From Bacillota bacterium (GTDB taxonomy: Bacteria; Bacillota_A; Clostridia; Lachnospirales; WQUN01), in assembly GCA_009786175.1 (NCBI GenBank), contig WQTQ01000185.1, positions 1 through 16,768 on the forward strand: a stretch of 16,768 bases of DNA, written 5' to 3'. Position 1 is the stretch's first letter; each line of letters begins with the position of its first letter. The notes beneath the pieces were generated by a model, which was given only the letters and a program-made list of their open reading frames with translations, ran no database searches and had not been told where the DNA came from. Below, piece after piece: positions 16,653 to 16,768 of this stretch. The position numbers and the translations under genes were made by a program.

Positions 16653-16761
16653 CAACAACTTAAGGATTTTATCCCTCACAGAGGCAAAGAGGTCACAGAG
16701 GAAAACCCCCCTTTCCCTCTCTCCGTGTTCTCTGTGAGGGGAATGTTTTTTTAAGTTGTTG
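16653..16761 (+). terminator. Long imperfect palindrome with terminator hairpin after the ABC gene
   Basis: Outer arms of 11 bp (CAACAACTTAA at 16653-16663, complement at 16751-16761) enclose a second perfect 11-bp pair (CCCTCACAGAG at 16673-16683 with 16730-16740), which is followed by seven T (16746-16752). Between them CACAGAGG occurs twice, 17 bases apart (16677 and 16694), with partly complementary sequence on the right side. The inner hairpin plus T-run can end the operon. The nested symmetry and repeated octamer also resemble a dispersed intergenic palindromic repeat. Confidence 0.65.
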
Positions 16762-16768
16762 CCCCCCC

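Noticed and set aside
1..16768. CRISPR array, tRNA/rRNA genes, transposases, integrases or phage genes
   Set aside because: Looked for on both strands; no spaced direct repeats, cloverleaf-like segments or recognisable mobile-element proteins were found.

Overview
The window looks like a chromosomal stretch from an uncultivated, probably gut- or plant-matter-associated Clostridia-type member of the Bacillota. This is an inference. It rests on Gram-positive style AGGAGG-like ribosome binding sites, two lipoprotein signals, a YkvI-family membrane protein, two CotH-family kinases, an arginine/lysine/ornithine decarboxylase of the Bacillus SpeA/YaaO type, and a very large secreted polysaccharide lyase with a copper-amine-oxidase-N module and Clostridia-style Ig-like repeats. 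No rRNA, tRNA, CRISPR array, transposase or phage gene was seen.

Layout. Positions 1-6956 (minus strand) are one uninterrupted reading frame of at least 2,318 codons. It has a signal peptide at the right and no stop before the left edge, so it is easily missed by ORF callers that require a stop codon. It encodes a multidomain pectin-degrading enzyme with two different lyase domains in one chain: a PL10-type (alpha/alpha) domain and a PL1-type (parallel beta-helix) domain, separated by Ig-like spacers and followed by fibronectin-III/Ig-like modules. Positions 7098-7986 (minus strand) hold a small sulfur-type operon: a two-cysteine ArsR-family repressor with a clear promoter and operator, a rhodanese lipoprotein, and the first ~22 codons of a CoA-disulfide-reductase-like gene that breaks off just before a strong terminator. 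Positions 8031-9098 (minus) encode a YkvI-like transporter. Positions 9095-11980 (minus) hold glgA (glycogen synthase) followed by a CotH-kinase lipoprotein, ending in a hairpin terminator that overlaps the next gene's annotated ATG.

From a divergent promoter region (about 11981-12174), the plus strand carries a tightly packed operon: a second, membrane-anchored CotH-family kinase (12175-13521), a PLP-dependent basic amino acid decarboxylase (13522-14898, zero spacing) and an ABC exporter half-transporter (14895-16622, ATGA overlap). It is followed by a long imperfect palindrome containing a terminator at the window's end.

How the genes may work together. The secreted lyase degrades extracellular pectin. 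glgA would store incoming glucose equivalents. The two CotH proteins, anchored at the membrane by different means on either side of glgA, may phosphorylate exported or envelope proteins. The CotH-decarboxylase-exporter operon is compact enough to suggest a joint role such as polyamine production, export or envelope modification, but no substrate can be read from the sequence. The ArsR-rhodanese unit probably responds to sulfane sulfur.
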